A DNA stretch of 12,620 nucleotides, taken from positions 1-12,620 of the forward strand of contig JBJENW010000176.1 in assembly GCA_051880395.1 (NCBI GenBank). Reading direction: 5' to 3'. Both the position numbers and the translations under genes were made by a program. Below are positions 1 through 7,889 of this stretch, in pieces (positions within the stretch are counted from its first letter, which is position 1; every line of letters starts with the position of its first letter). The notes beneath the pieces are model-generated. The model saw only the letters and a program-made list of their open reading frames with translations. It did no database searches and had not been told where the DNA came from. The stretch comes from JBJENW01 sp051880395. Lineage in GTDB: Bacteria > Bacillota > Clostridia > Lachnospirales > Lachnospiraceae.

Positions 1-10
1 GGCGGAAAGG

Positions 11-79
11 CTGTGCGGATTTGTACGCCAGAGAAAGAATCCGCTTTTGAGTCTTGCTCTGGCGTACAAATCCGTGCAG
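11..79. repeat. 27-bp imperfect inverted repeat
   Basis: The arms at 11-37 and 53-79 match at 24 of 27 positions and enclose a 15-nt loop. Two of the three differences give G-T pairs when read as RNA, so the fold is kept on a transcript. The perfect core is about 18 bp. It lies downstream of the trmO stop codon, about 170 bp away on that strand. No U-tract follows the stem on either strand, so it is not a standard intrinsic terminator. It could be a transcript-end stabiliser, a REP/MITE-like element, or part of a structured RNA cut by the window edge. Bases 80-249 hold no gene that I can support. Confidence 0.6.
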
Positions 80-249
80 ACTGTCCGACATACGGAAGAC
101 TGCAAAAATAAAGCATCGCCATTTTGCCCGTCCGAACTCGACTTCATTTCTGTCTAGCCACTTTTGAACCAGCCATCCCCAGTGCGAATCTCCCCGCCGA
201 ATCCCGGAAACGTCCACCCAAGAACCGAAAGACAAATAGAAATCTAGAC

Positions 250-924
250 TTATTCGAGAGGTTTGATGTCGCATACGTACAGATGTTCGCCGTGTACTTG
301 AAAATGGATGTCGAACCCGGCATATGCCACGCCGTATATGCGTTCTTCATCTGTGTCGTAAGCCGGGCGGGGGTCCTGTTTTAGGAAGGCAAGTGCACCG
401 GCTTGTTTTTCTTTTGGGAGAAGGCTTAAAAGTTCGTCACTGCAAAAGACCGAAAGCGTATGCTGTTTCGTCTGTTTTGTAAATCCTTCTGTGGCATCCG
501 GATGACAATCCGTCAGTGGGACATATGGTTTCACGTCATAGATTGGTGTTTGATCCATCAGGTCAATGCCCGCAACTAGAAGCTGCGGTCCCAATACGGG
601 ATCCTGACGGATTTCTTCTAACTTGACGCAGGATAACCCGATGTCATTCGGTCGAAATGGCGAGCGCGTGGCAAATACGCCCATCCGCTGCTTGCCACCC
701 AAACGTGGTGGGCGGACAGTCGCCGCCCAGTTCTCTTTTTTTGATTCGGAAAATTTCCAGAGAAGCCAGATATGAGAAAAATTCTCCAATCCACGAAATG
801 CCTCCATTTTCCGATATTCAGGTTCAAATGTAATGATTCCTTTTAATTCTTCGATCAGACCGCTCTGGCGCGGCAGACCAAATTTCGTCGGAAAGTCTGT
901 CTGAATATGTGCGATCGGTTCCAT
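250..924 (-). CDS. trmO: tRNA (N6-threonylcarbamoyladenosine-37-N6) methyltransferase TrmO
   Basis: TrmO (TsaA/YaeB family) uses S-adenosylmethionine to methylate the t6A base next to the anticodon in some tRNAs, which tunes decoding. The 224-residue protein covers the family: an N-terminal MEPIAHIQTDFPTKFGLPRQ segment, the NFSHIWLLW motif near residue 48, the family signature RPPRLGG followed by GVFATRSPFRPNDIGLS around residues 72-98, and GIDLMDQTPIYDVKPYVP near 119-136. The C-terminal part contains DPRPAY and GFDIHFQV. ATG at 922-924 lies five bases past the stop of the upstream aminopeptidase. Its AGGAGG sits inside that gene's last codons, about 13 bases away, so translation is probably coupled. 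It is the last gene of the operon and appears intact. Confidence 0.93.
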   Translation of the reverse strand: MEPIAHIQTDFPTKFGLPRQSGLIEELKGIITFEPEYRKMEAFRGLENFSHIWLLWKFSESKKENWAATVRPPRLGGKQRMGVFATRSPFRPNDIGLSCVKLEEIRQDPVLGPQLLVAGIDLMDQTPIYDVKPYVPLTDCHPDATEGFTKQTKQHTLSVFCSDELLSLLPKEKQAGALAFLKQDPRPAYDTDEERIYGVAYAGFDIHFQVHGEHLYVCDIKPLE

Positions 925-929
925 AACGC

Positions 930-2267
930 TTATTTTTCCTCCTGAAACTGATACTTGTCTGTACCGATTTTTTCAATATGCGTCGCATAAAATTGTTTCA
1001 TCGCCCGGATCATATAAGCGGTATCTTTGACACCGGCCGTTTCATACGGCGAATGCATGGCAAGCTGTGCCAAACCGATATCGACCGTATTTAAAGAGAC
1101 ATGCGCATTTGCAATGTTTCCAAGCGTCGAACCACCTGCCATATCGGAATGATTCGTAAAACTCTGATATGGCACTTTTGCCTTTTCGCAGATGGATTTA
1201 AAGATTGCTGCAGATACTGCATCTGTCGTATATTTCTGATTGGCATTGTACTTGATCACAACACCCCGATTCATCTGCGGGCGGTTTGTCGGATCGGCAA
1301 ATTCCGGATGATTCGGATGTACGGCATGTGCATTGTCCGCAGAGAGCAGAAAACTGCCCGCGATGGCTGTCTGGTATTCCTCCATCGTCCGCCCGAGGCA
1401 GAAATTGATGCGCTCTAATATATCAGAGAGCATCGTCGAATCCGCGCCCTGTTTTGTCGTACTCCCAACTTCTTCATTGTCAAATACTGCACAGACTGTC
1501 ACACTGTGTGCATTCTGACTTTCCAAAAATGCCCGCATCGAACTATAGGCGCACTGCAGGTCATCCAGTTTCGGGCTGGAGGCAAACTCTTCTTCGGCTC
1601 CCCAGATACTTCCCGGCATCCGATTATATAAGAACAGATCTGTCGCTAAAATATCCGACGGATCTGATACTTTCAACTGCTTTGCAACAAGTTTTTCAAA
1701 CGTCATTTCCGCATCTGTCGTGCGAAACAATGGCAATAGATCTTTTTGCGGATGATACGTATACCCGTCGTTTGCTTTCCGATTCATATGAATCGCCACA
1801 TTTGGGATCAAAACCAGATCTCTGTCAAAGGAAACAAGCTTTGTTTTTAAGCAATCTTTCCCTTTTACCACTGCTTTTCCGGCAACTGAAAGTGGCCGGT
1901 CAAACCATGGAGCCATAAGCATTCCGCCGTATTTTTCTACATTCAGTGTCACATATTTATTTTCCACACAGATCTCACTGTTCTCTTTTATTTTAAAAGA
2001 CGGGGAATCGCTGTGGGATGCGATCATTTGAAAATTTGTAAATTTCTTATCCGGAATCCGAAACGCGATCAGAGAGGAATCTCCCCGCGTTACAAAATAC
2101 CCGTTTCCCGGTTTTAATTTCCATTCTTCCTGTTCATAAACTTCCTGAAATCCTGCTTTTTTTAACATGCATCGAAAATTTTCGATCACATGATAGCAGC
2201 TTGGGCTATCCTGTATAAAAGAAAGCAGTTCCTTTGTGATCTGAATGTCTGGTGTTTCTTTTTTCAT
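930..2267 (-). CDS. apeB: M18 family aminopeptidase
   Basis: This is a cytosolic zinc-dependent aminopeptidase of family M18, which removes N-terminal residues from peptides. The 445 residues match the usual length. Visible family motifs are ASHSDSP (residues 83-89, metal ligand H85), KLDDLQ near 233-238, FDNEEVGS (262-269, catalytic and metal-binding glutamates), SADNAHAVHPNH (309-320), and AMHSPYE (403-409, metal-binding histidine). The start at 2267 is supported by AGGAG seven bases upstream. The gene lies 35 bp downstream of a small membrane protein gene and five bases upstream of trmO, in one minus-strand operon. The symbol apeB is used by analogy with bacterial M18 genes; the family assignment is firmer than the name. 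Confidence 0.93.
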   Translation of the reverse strand: MKKETPDIQITKELLSFIQDSPSCYHVIENFRCMLKKAGFQEVYEQEEWKLKPGNGYFVTRGDSSLIAFRIPDKKFTNFQMIASHSDSPSFKIKENSEICVENKYVTLNVEKYGGMLMAPWFDRPLSVAGKAVVKGKDCLKTKLVSFDRDLVLIPNVAIHMNRKANDGYTYHPQKDLLPLFRTTDAEMTFEKLVAKQLKVSDPSDILATDLFLYNRMPGSIWGAEEEFASSPKLDDLQCAYSSMRAFLESQNAHSVTVCAVFDNEEVGSTTKQGADSTMLSDILERINFCLGRTMEEYQTAIAGSFLLSADNAHAVHPNHPEFADPTNRPQMNRGVVIKYNANQKYTTDAVSAAIFKSICEKAKVPYQSFTNHSDMAGGSTLGNIANAHVSLNTVDIGLAQLAMHSPYETAGVKDTAYMIRAMKQFYATHIEKIGTDKYQFQEEK

Positions 2268-2302
2268 ATTCTGTCTCCTCGCTATTTCTTTCTATGTACC
2301 AG

Positions 2303-2770
2303 CTATACTGCCTGCGCACGCTTTTTCTTTCTTAAAAATCCAAGTAGATCCTGCAACTCAATCTCCACAGAATCGACGAGAAGCTCGCCTTCTCCCTGCG
2401 GAATGACCGGATAAGATATTTTTGTTTCCGTGTGCGCATAAAGCGGCATCGTAATGCGATGGGCGCCTTGTTTCTGCTGAAGATCGTTTCGCATTCCAAT
2501 GGTCACCGTCGTATGAAACAACGGGTTAAACGTCGGATTCTTTACGATCAATTGAATCTTTACCGGCTGACCTTCTGTGATTGGTCCCGTCGGCAGACAA
2601 AATTTTACCGAACAGGCATCCACCACACGATCCAACGCCCAGACACTATAGATTGGCAGTGCGAGCAGAACCGCCAGTAACACCAATTGAAGCGGTGCCC
2701 GTATCAAAACAAATCCAATCAATTGTAACACAACAAGTGAAAAATACAAAACGATATGTTTCTTCTGCAT
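2303..2770 (-). CDS. Membrane protein resembling the N-terminal part of a DUF58 protein, probably truncated
   Basis: The 155 residues begin with two closely spaced hydrophobic segments (about residues 6-23 and 28-44). An extracytoplasmic-looking beta-rich stretch follows, with VKIQLIVKNPTFNPLF near 70-85 and VDSVEIELQDLLGF near 132-145. This order resembles the front of DUF58 proteins, where a membrane hairpin and a beta domain ending in a D-LG-F motif precede a von Willebrand A-like domain. Here the protein stops soon after that motif, at RKKKRAQAV, and only 35 bp separate the stop from the next gene, so the C-terminal domain is absent. It is first in the operon. An extended -10 promoter and an AGGGGGAG ribosome site precede the ATG at 2770. 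The family link is by pattern only, and function is unknown. Confidence 0.6.
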   Translation of the reverse strand: MQKKHIVLYFSLVVLQLIGFVLIRAPLQLVLLAVLLALPIYSVWALDRVVDACSVKFCLPTGPITEGQPVKIQLIVKNPTFNPLFHTTVTIGMRNDLQQKQGAHRITMPLYAHTETKISYPVIPQGEGELLVDSVEIELQDLLGFLRKKKRAQAV

Positions 2771-2833
2771 TCCAACTCCCCCTTTTGGTTGTTTTTCACA
2801 GTTTATTCAAAATTTATGCCCCTTATTTTTTCC

Positions 2834-2863
2834 ATTATAACATATGTTTTGTATTTGTGCCAT
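2834..2863 (-). promoter_or_regulatory. Sigma-A type promoter for the membrane protein-apeB-trmO operon
   Basis: On the minus strand, TATAAT (2834-2839) is preceded by TATGT, forming an extended -10 element (TATGTTATAAT). An 18-bp spacer leads to ATGGCA (2858-2863), which matches TTGACA at four of six positions. It lies about 65 bp upstream of the ATG at 2770 and just past the hsdR stop, so the housekeeping operon need not depend on hsdR transcription. Confidence 0.65.
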
Positions 2864-2889
2864 TTATATTCTGTTAATTTTTCCTATTT

Positions 2890-5800
2890 TTACACGACAG
2901 CATTCCCATTGATCTGGTCAATCACATTTCGTATTCCCATCCAAACAGACAGATCCGTAAAGATTTCTACCACACTTCCCTTATCCGTAAAGGGAGATTC
3001 CTGCAATACGGAAAGATCCTTCATCATGCCGTTATGGACAATATACTCTACGATCTGGTTGACAAAATAAATTTGTCTGCTGTCTAAATTCGTGTCATTC
3101 AGATACTCTGAAAATGCCTCCTTCGCCGCATTCATATCCAGACCGACAATTTCACGCACGAACTCTCCAAGCGGCTTTTTCCCATACTCTTTTTCGTACT
3201 CATCCTTGGAGCCAACTTCTTTCCAGAGAATCTGTTCCAAACTTTCGATATCCGTTGCCGTCAGGGGCTGATTGGTTTTCAGCTTTGCGATCACAAGATT
3301 GTCCTGGTGTTTGCGAATGTAAAACTCTGCTTTTGCCCTGTAATTTTTCAGTTCATCGTTTTCAAGTTCCGACTCGTTCCATTCTGTAGATAAAATCTCA
3401 TCCGTAAAATCGGTATCGTACTTGGTTCCCTCTTTTGGAAGATATTTCATCAGATCGCGCAGATTTTTTCTGATATGTTCCAGCTCGTCGATCCCTGCTC
3501 GTTCCACATAATCGGTATGTAAAATCTGATCGATCAGATCCGCCTGCTTTTGCACCTCCGGGATATTCGCGACACCTGCAATTAAATTTACTTTCTTAAA
3601 AAGATCACTCTTATATCTTCCATATCCTTTGCCGGAAAGATAAGCAAGTTCCATTCCATACAGCAGAGCGTCAAAACGAACGGCACTTGCATCCGCCTGA
3701 TCCGGCTGAATCAATGGCGCCAGTTCTTCCCTTACCAGTAAGGTATCTTCATAGGAAATGGATTGATAATTTGACGCGGCAGAATAGGTATCGACATATT
3801 TCAAATGTTGTCTGACTGCAAAATTTTCGCGGTTCAGCTCCTGCACTTTTTGGGACATCGTCTCCACCAGGTGATTCCTGTATGCGATCAGTTTATCCAT
3901 CTGATATTCCAGGTTCTGCAGCTGAAACGCGATTTCAAATTCCAAACTGAAAATTGCTCCCGGAAGCGGAATCGTATTCGCAGTCGGTCGCCCCTGGTTC
4001 ATACGGAAAAATTCAAAATTGCCACAGAAATCGAAAATATAAAATCGATCCTTGTCTTCCCCGTTGATCAGTCCCGGACACAGCCTCGTGCCTCGTCCGA
4101 TCATCTGCCAGAACTTTGCCTTACTCATCACCTTTTTAAAAAATACAAGGTTCAATACTTCCGGAACGTCAATTCCCGTATCCAGCATATCAACCGATAT
4201 CGCTATCTGTGGCAGCTTCTGCGGCTCTGAAAATTCATCGATCGCACTTTGCGCGTAGGTCATGTAATTATCGATCACCTTCGCAAACGGCTGTCCATTG
4301 CGACTCAGTTCCGGAAATTCCTTGTTAAAAACTTCCAGTATTTTTTCCGCATGGTCATGATTTTTCGCAAAAATAATAGTCTTTCCGACCATCTGACCGT
4401 AATCAATCTTGAGTCCGTCTCTCATCAGTATATGAAGGACCTGTCTGATCGTATCCTCATTGAAAATCCACGAATTTAACGCAGATGCATTGATTTTTTC
4501 CGGCAGCTTTCCGTCCTCAAATTCGAATGTCTGCTCATAAATTTCTTTGTCCGCCTCCGACAATTCATCGTAGACAATCCCCTCCTCCATGAACTTCAAT
4601 CGGGTTTCTATCGTTACAAAATCCACCAGATATCCGTCTTTTACTGCCTGTGCCAGTTCATATCCATAAGTCGGTACACCATTTTCCAAATCAAAAATAC
4701 CATAGGTATTCTTATCGATTTCATCCTTTGGCGTCGCAGTAAGTCCTACCAATGGTGCATCAAAATACTGAAAGATATCCCGATACTTGTTATAAATCGA
4801 CCGATGCGCCTCATCGCAGATCACCAGATCAAAATGACCGCAGGTGAATAATTTTCCGCTTTCATCCTTTACAGAATCAATACAGTTCATCATCGTCTGA
4901 TAGGTAGAAAAAATACAATGTGCCGTATAATTATCTTTTTCCTCTACTAAATTGGAACAGGACAGATCCGGCAAAAGATTCACAAAACTTCTTTTTGCCT
5001 GTGTAACCAGTGAATTACGATCCGCTAAAAAAAGTATATTTTTCACCCATCCCGCATCTAGAAGAACTTTGCACAATGCGATCACAGTTCTGGTTTTGCC
5101 GGAGCCGGTAGCCATGACAAGAAGGGCTTTTCTACGATTTTTCTTATCAAAGCTTTCACAAACTTTTTTAATTGCTTCCTCCTGATAATAGCGTCCCGCA
5201 ATCTGTTTATCCACCGAAATATGTGCAAGACTTGTCCGCATGGTCTGCAGATTAAACAGTTTCTCCAGATCTCTTTTCGAGTAAATAACTGCAACCCTTC
5301 GTTCCGGATATTGATTATCGATGATGCGTGTTTCAAATCCGTTTGTCAAAAAGATCACAGGTCTTCGTCCGGTTTCTTTTTCCAGGAGATCTGCATACAA
5401 TTTTGCCTGCTGTCTTCCCTTCGACACATCTGTGCAGGTTCGCTTCGCTTCTATGACTGCAAGTGGTCTGTGGCTGTCATCGTATAGCACATAGTCTGCG
5501 AAACCAACCTCCGACTGATTCGGCATGCCCTTCAACTCTACTTCGTTGAGCCAATCTTTTCCTTCTGTCCAACCGGCATCTAACAGCATGGCATCAATAT
5601 AAATTTTTCGCGTCTTGTATTCTGACAAATCCAAAGGTTTTGGAACGTAAGTTTGCTGTTGCTCTTTACGGCGAGCGGTCAGTTCTTCCTTCAGCGCCTG
5701 GTTTTCAGCTATCAGCTCTTTTAAACGAACATCATCGTCAGATGATTGTGCAATCGTTACGTTTTCCTGTGTCTGTTTCAAAAGAGTTTCATCATATTCC

Positions 5801-6195
5801 CGTTCTTCATAAACATCTGCATAACAGTAAGATATAAAGTCCATAAACGAAAACAGATTTTTTAGGCATAAAATGGCCTCATCCTCTGAGATTTTACGCC
5901 CATTATGCGCCGCACGATTCCCGACTTTACGAATCAAATCCAATCGTTTCCACAACGCATCATCCACCAAATCATGAAAATCCTCTGTGCTCATCAAACT
6001 GATCAGAGTATCCTGATACGGCATTTCAAGGGATTTATCCACAGAATACATCCATTTGATGGCAAATTCCATCGCACGACGGCAGTTGATCACACTGGAC
6101 TCTGTATCAATCTGCAATACTTTTTCCGCTGCGATTGCAACGTCCGCAAAACTGCTGAATTTTGGTTCTTGTTTGAGATAGTCGAAGTTTGTCAT
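2890..6195 (-). CDS. hsdR: Type I restriction enzyme, R (restriction/translocase) subunit HsdR
   Basis: HsdR is the ATP-driven translocase and nuclease of type I restriction complexes (R2M2S). The 1101-residue protein has an N-terminal DUF4145-like helical domain (about 15-130, with RKVGNRAAHNG at 89-99) and a charged linker likely to form a coiled coil (150-180). The nuclease domain shows a PD-(D/E)xK site: GFAD (D234), then EAK (E249, K251). The SF2 motor has MATGSGKT (Walker A, 361-368), DEAH (461-464), LTATP (485-489) and QMIGRGTRL (697-705). The C-terminal part resembles that of EcoEI-type enzymes. All catalytic motifs are intact. ATG at 6195 has AAAGGAGGTCC upstream and an own promoter. 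hsdS lies over 5 kb upstream on the same strand, separated by accessory genes; hsdM is not in the window. Confidence 0.96.
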   Translation of the reverse strand: MTNFDYLKQEPKFSSFADVAIAAEKVLQIDTESSVINCRRAMEFAIKWMYSVDKSLEMPYQDTLISLMSTEDFHDLVDDALWKRLDLIRKVGNRAAHNGRKISEDEAILCLKNLFSFMDFISYCYADVYEEREYDETLLKQTQENVTIAQSSDDDVRLKELIAENQALKEELTARRKEQQQTYVPKPLDLSEYKTRKIYIDAMLLDAGWTEGKDWLNEVELKGMPNQSEVGFADYVLYDDSHRPLAVIEAKRTCTDVSKGRQQAKLYADLLEKETGRRPVIFLTNGFETRIIDNQYPERRVAVIYSKRDLEKLFNLQTMRTSLAHISVDKQIAGRYYQEEAIKKVCESFDKKNRRKALLVMATGSGKTRTVIALCKVLLDAGWVKNILFLADRNSLVTQAKRSFVNLLPDLSCSNLVEEKDNYTAHCIFSTYQTMMNCIDSVKDESGKLFTCGHFDLVICDEAHRSIYNKYRDIFQYFDAPLVGLTATPKDEIDKNTYGIFDLENGVPTYGYELAQAVKDGYLVDFVTIETRLKFMEEGIVYDELSEADKEIYEQTFEFEDGKLPEKINASALNSWIFNEDTIRQVLHILMRDGLKIDYGQMVGKTIIFAKNHDHAEKILEVFNKEFPELSRNGQPFAKVIDNYMTYAQSAIDEFSEPQKLPQIAISVDMLDTGIDVPEVLNLVFFKKVMSKAKFWQMIGRGTRLCPGLINGEDKDRFYIFDFCGNFEFFRMNQGRPTANTIPLPGAIFSLEFEIAFQLQNLEYQMDKLIAYRNHLVETMSQKVQELNRENFAVRQHLKYVDTYSAASNYQSISYEDTLLVREELAPLIQPDQADASAVRFDALLYGMELAYLSGKGYGRYKSDLFKKVNLIAGVANIPEVQKQADLIDQILHTDYVERAGIDELEHIRKNLRDLMKYLPKEGTKYDTDFTDEILSTEWNESELENDELKNYRAKAEFYIRKHQDNLVIAKLKTNQPLTATDIESLEQILWKEVGSKDEYEKEYGKKPLGEFVREIVGLDMNAAKEAFSEYLNDTNLDSRQIYFVNQIVEYIVHNGMMKDLSVLQESPFTDKGSVVEIFTDLSVWMGIRNVIDQINGNAVV

Positions 6196-6238
6196 GCGTG
6201 GACCTCCTTTTATCTGGTTTGTTAGAATTTATAGGAAT

Positions 6239-6267
6239 ATTATACCATATTTCTAAGTAAATGTACG
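6239..6267 (-). promoter_or_regulatory. Extended -10 promoter for hsdR
   Basis: On the minus strand, TATGGTATAAT forms a full extended -10 element, with TATAAT at 6239-6244. A 17-bp spacer leads to CGTACA (6262-6267), a weak -35 that keeps ACA. It lies 44 bp upstream of the hsdR ATG, and transcription leaves divergently from the DUF3990/XRE promoter about 50 bp away. Confidence 0.7.
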
Positions 6268-6314
6268 CATTTTTTATAGAAGATAACACTTTCCGCACAA
6301 ATTTTTGAATCCAG

Positions 6315-6343
6315 TTGATGCACTATCACTTTAGTGATATAAT
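6315..6343 (+). promoter_or_regulatory. Promoter of the DUF3990/XRE pair
   Basis: TTGATG (6315-6320) and a perfect TATAAT (6338-6343) are separated by exactly 17 bp. It lies about 75 bp upstream of the chosen DUF3990 start and faces it. The spacer contains a perfect 6-bp-arm palindrome, annotated separately. Confidence 0.75.
6324..6339. promoter_or_regulatory. Palindromic operator candidate between -35 and -10
   Basis: TATCAC (6324-6329), TTTA, GTGATA (6334-6339) form a perfect 6-bp inverted repeat that fills the promoter spacer and overlaps the first bases of the -10 box. A dimeric repressor bound here would block RNA polymerase. The obvious candidate is the XRE-domain protein made by the second gene of the pair, giving autoregulation as in many toxin-antitoxin operons. 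The palindrome is seen directly; the protein bound is inference. Confidence 0.55.
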
Positions 6344-6417
6344 TATATTATGTACGATCAAAATCAAGCACAAAGAAACTCCGAGAGAACAGCATTATAG
6401 GAATGGAGGTCAGGAAA

Positions 6418-7110
6418 ATGGAGAAACTGATTACGATCTATCACGGTTCCGAAAAAATTGTGGAACATCCTTCTTTTGGTGAAGGGAAAAAAAATAATGA
6501 TTTCGGTCTTGGGTTTTACTGTACTGCCAGCAAAGAACTCGCAAAAGAATGGGCTGTATCTTCCTTACATGATGGGTTTGCTAATCGCTATACTCTGAAT
6601 ACCGAATACTTGAACATTTTAAATTTGAACAGTCCTGATTACACGATCCTTAACTGGATTGCTGTATTGGTAGAACACCGTCTTTTTTCCATCAAGACTC
6701 CTGTGGCCAGACGAGCAAAAAGATATTTGATCGATCACTTTGGCGTCAATGTAAATGCTTTTGATTTGATCACAGGCTACCGTGCAGATGATTCCTATTT
6801 TGATTATGCGGAGTCATTTCTTAACAATGGTATTTCGGTAGAACAGCTTGCATATGCGATGCAGCTCGGAAAATTGGGTGAACAAATTGTTGTGAAATCA
6901 AAATTTGCTTTTTCCAATCTGAAATATGAGGGATTTGATGTTGCCGAAAAAGACCAGTATTATGTTCTGCGTAAATCCAGAAATGATACAGCCAATCAGT
7001 TTTATTTAAAAATGCTTGAGGAAGAAAGCGATGGTTTGTATATTCAGGATATCATGAGAGGAGGCATAAAAAATGATGATCCACGCATACCAAGAAATAT
7101 ATCTGAGTAA
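6418..7110 (+). CDS. DUF3990 protein, ADP-ribosyltransferase-like, candidate toxin
   Basis: DUF3990 proteins are predicted to have an ADP-ribosyltransferase-like fold and often occur next to small regulatory partners. The target is unknown. Seen here: IYHGS at residues 7-11 (candidate NAD-binding His), NDFGLGFYCT at 27-36 (candidate Tyr), then FDLITGYRADDSYFDY and GEQIVVKSKFAFSNLKY in the C-terminal half. The last two align with the same blocks in the second DUF3990 gene (8355-8807). The start is placed at 6418 because GGAGG (6405-6409) lies eight bases before it; the ATG at 6403 overlaps that ribosome site. The 3' end overlaps the next gene by 38 bp, which implies coupled translation with the XRE partner. 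The toxin role is inference from family and operon form. Confidence 0.82.
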   Translation: MEKLITIYHGSEKIVEHPSFGEGKKNNDFGLGFYCTASKELAKEWAVSSLHDGFANRYTLNTEYLNILNLNSPDYTILNWIAVLVEHRLFSIKTPVARRAKRYLIDHFGVNVNAFDLITGYRADDSYFDYAESFLNNGISVEQLAYAMQLGKLGEQIVVKSKFAFSNLKYEGFDVAEKDQYYVLRKSRNDTANQFYLKMLEEESDGLYIQDIMRGGIKNDDPRIPRNISE

Positions 7111-7714
7111 CGCGCAGTCGGCACTCGGCGATGCCTTTGATTACGTAGTCAATACTTGCGGCATTTGCGGAAATCATTTTGTACAGCTGTTTCTTGCAAG
7201 CTCTGTCAGGAAACGAATGGAAAATGGAGAACCAGCCTGTCTTGCGGGAAAAAGCGGCATTGAACTTGCCCGGGAAATCGTTGCAGAAACGAAAGGAGTA
7301 CAACTGCAAACCGAACCACAGGAGCATTTCGAGCGTTCCAGGGAATACTGGATTGGATGGGCAGTTGCTTATTATCAGTGGTATTCAAACCGAAAATACA
7401 GTGATATTTTCAAGGTTTTCTCATTTGAGGATTTACAAAAAATGTACTACACCCTCCACGAGGCAGACCTAACTAAACTTGTGGATATCATGGATGCACA
7501 CATTCATGTTTTTTTCTCCGAAACCAATTTAAAACGTATTCGTACCGCTTACGGAATCACTCAGGCAGAGTTGGCAAAATGTTCCGGTGTCAACCTTCGT
7601 TCCATTCAAATGTATGAGCAAAAAAACAAAAATATTAATAAGGCAAGTGCGGATACCCTATATCGCATGGCAAAGGTTCTTGGTTGCACGATGGAAGACC
7701 TAATTGAAAAGTGA
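7073..7714 (+). CDS. XRE-family HTH protein, candidate antitoxin and repressor of the DUF3990 pair
   Basis: The 213-residue protein ends in a clear XRE/Cro-type helix-turn-helix domain (about 150-213: LKRIRTAYGITQAELAKCSG, then RSIQMYEQ, and DTLYRMAKVLGCTMEDL). The first 140 residues are an unrecognised helical domain with an HFERSREYWIGWAVAYYQWY stretch. In the usual logic the N-terminal part would bind the partner and the C-terminal domain the operator. AGGAGG (7059-7064) lies eight bases before the ATG at 7073; a second ATG follows at once. It overlaps the DUF3990 gene by 38 bp. The palindrome at 6324-6339 is a natural binding site. The antitoxin role is inferred. The last 80 bp overlap, on the other strand, the tail of a reading frame from the second DUF3990 locus. 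Confidence 0.82.
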   Translation: MMIHAYQEIYLSNAQSALGDAFDYVVNTCGICGNHFVQLFLASSVRKRMENGEPACLAGKSGIELAREIVAETKGVQLQTEPQEHFERSREYWIGWAVAYYQWYSNRKYSDIFKVFSFEDLQKMYYTLHEADLTKLVDIMDAHIHVFFSETNLKRIRTAYGITQAELAKCSGVNLRSIQMYEQKNKNINKASADTLYRMAKVLGCTMEDLIEK

Positions 7715-7889
7715 TCCTGGCAGGGGGACTATTCAAATCAATGCATTTTCCGATTTTTGAGACATCTGCATATTCTTTCTGCAATTCCTCTGTTAAATAG
7801 TTATCACTCATACAGTGCAGATCGGATACACCTTCACTGATGAGCTGGTATATCTCTGAATGGTAAAAAAAATCAAGTGCCTCCTCGTC
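7635..7889 (-). pseudogene. Out-of-frame 3' part of the partner gene of the second DUF3990 protein
   Basis: Read in the frame offset from the gene at 7888-8358, this stretch continues that protein directly: GGF is followed by DEEALDFFYHSEIYQLISEG and then SDLHCMSDNYLTEEL. The continuation begins at 7889 and needs one T of the TTTT run at 7890-7893 to be skipped. A separate start (ATG at 7904 or 7937) has no good ribosome site, so I read it as the detached C-terminal part of one longer gene of about 240 codons. The final 27 or so codons run antisense to the end of the XRE gene and look unnatural, which suggests the original stop was lost where the two loci were joined. Programmed frameshifting is an alternative. 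Confidence 0.6.

Noticed and set aside
11..79. Intrinsic terminator for trmO
   Set aside because: No run of T follows the stem on either strand and the stem is far from the stop codon.
124..384. Plus-strand open frame overlapping the end of trmO
   Set aside because: No ribosome site, no recognisable protein pattern, and it runs antisense to TrmO coding sequence.
6403..6417. ATG at 6403 as DUF3990 start
   Set aside because: Its codons contain the GGAGG that serves the ATG at 6418; the second DUF3990 gene shows the same false upstream ATG pattern.
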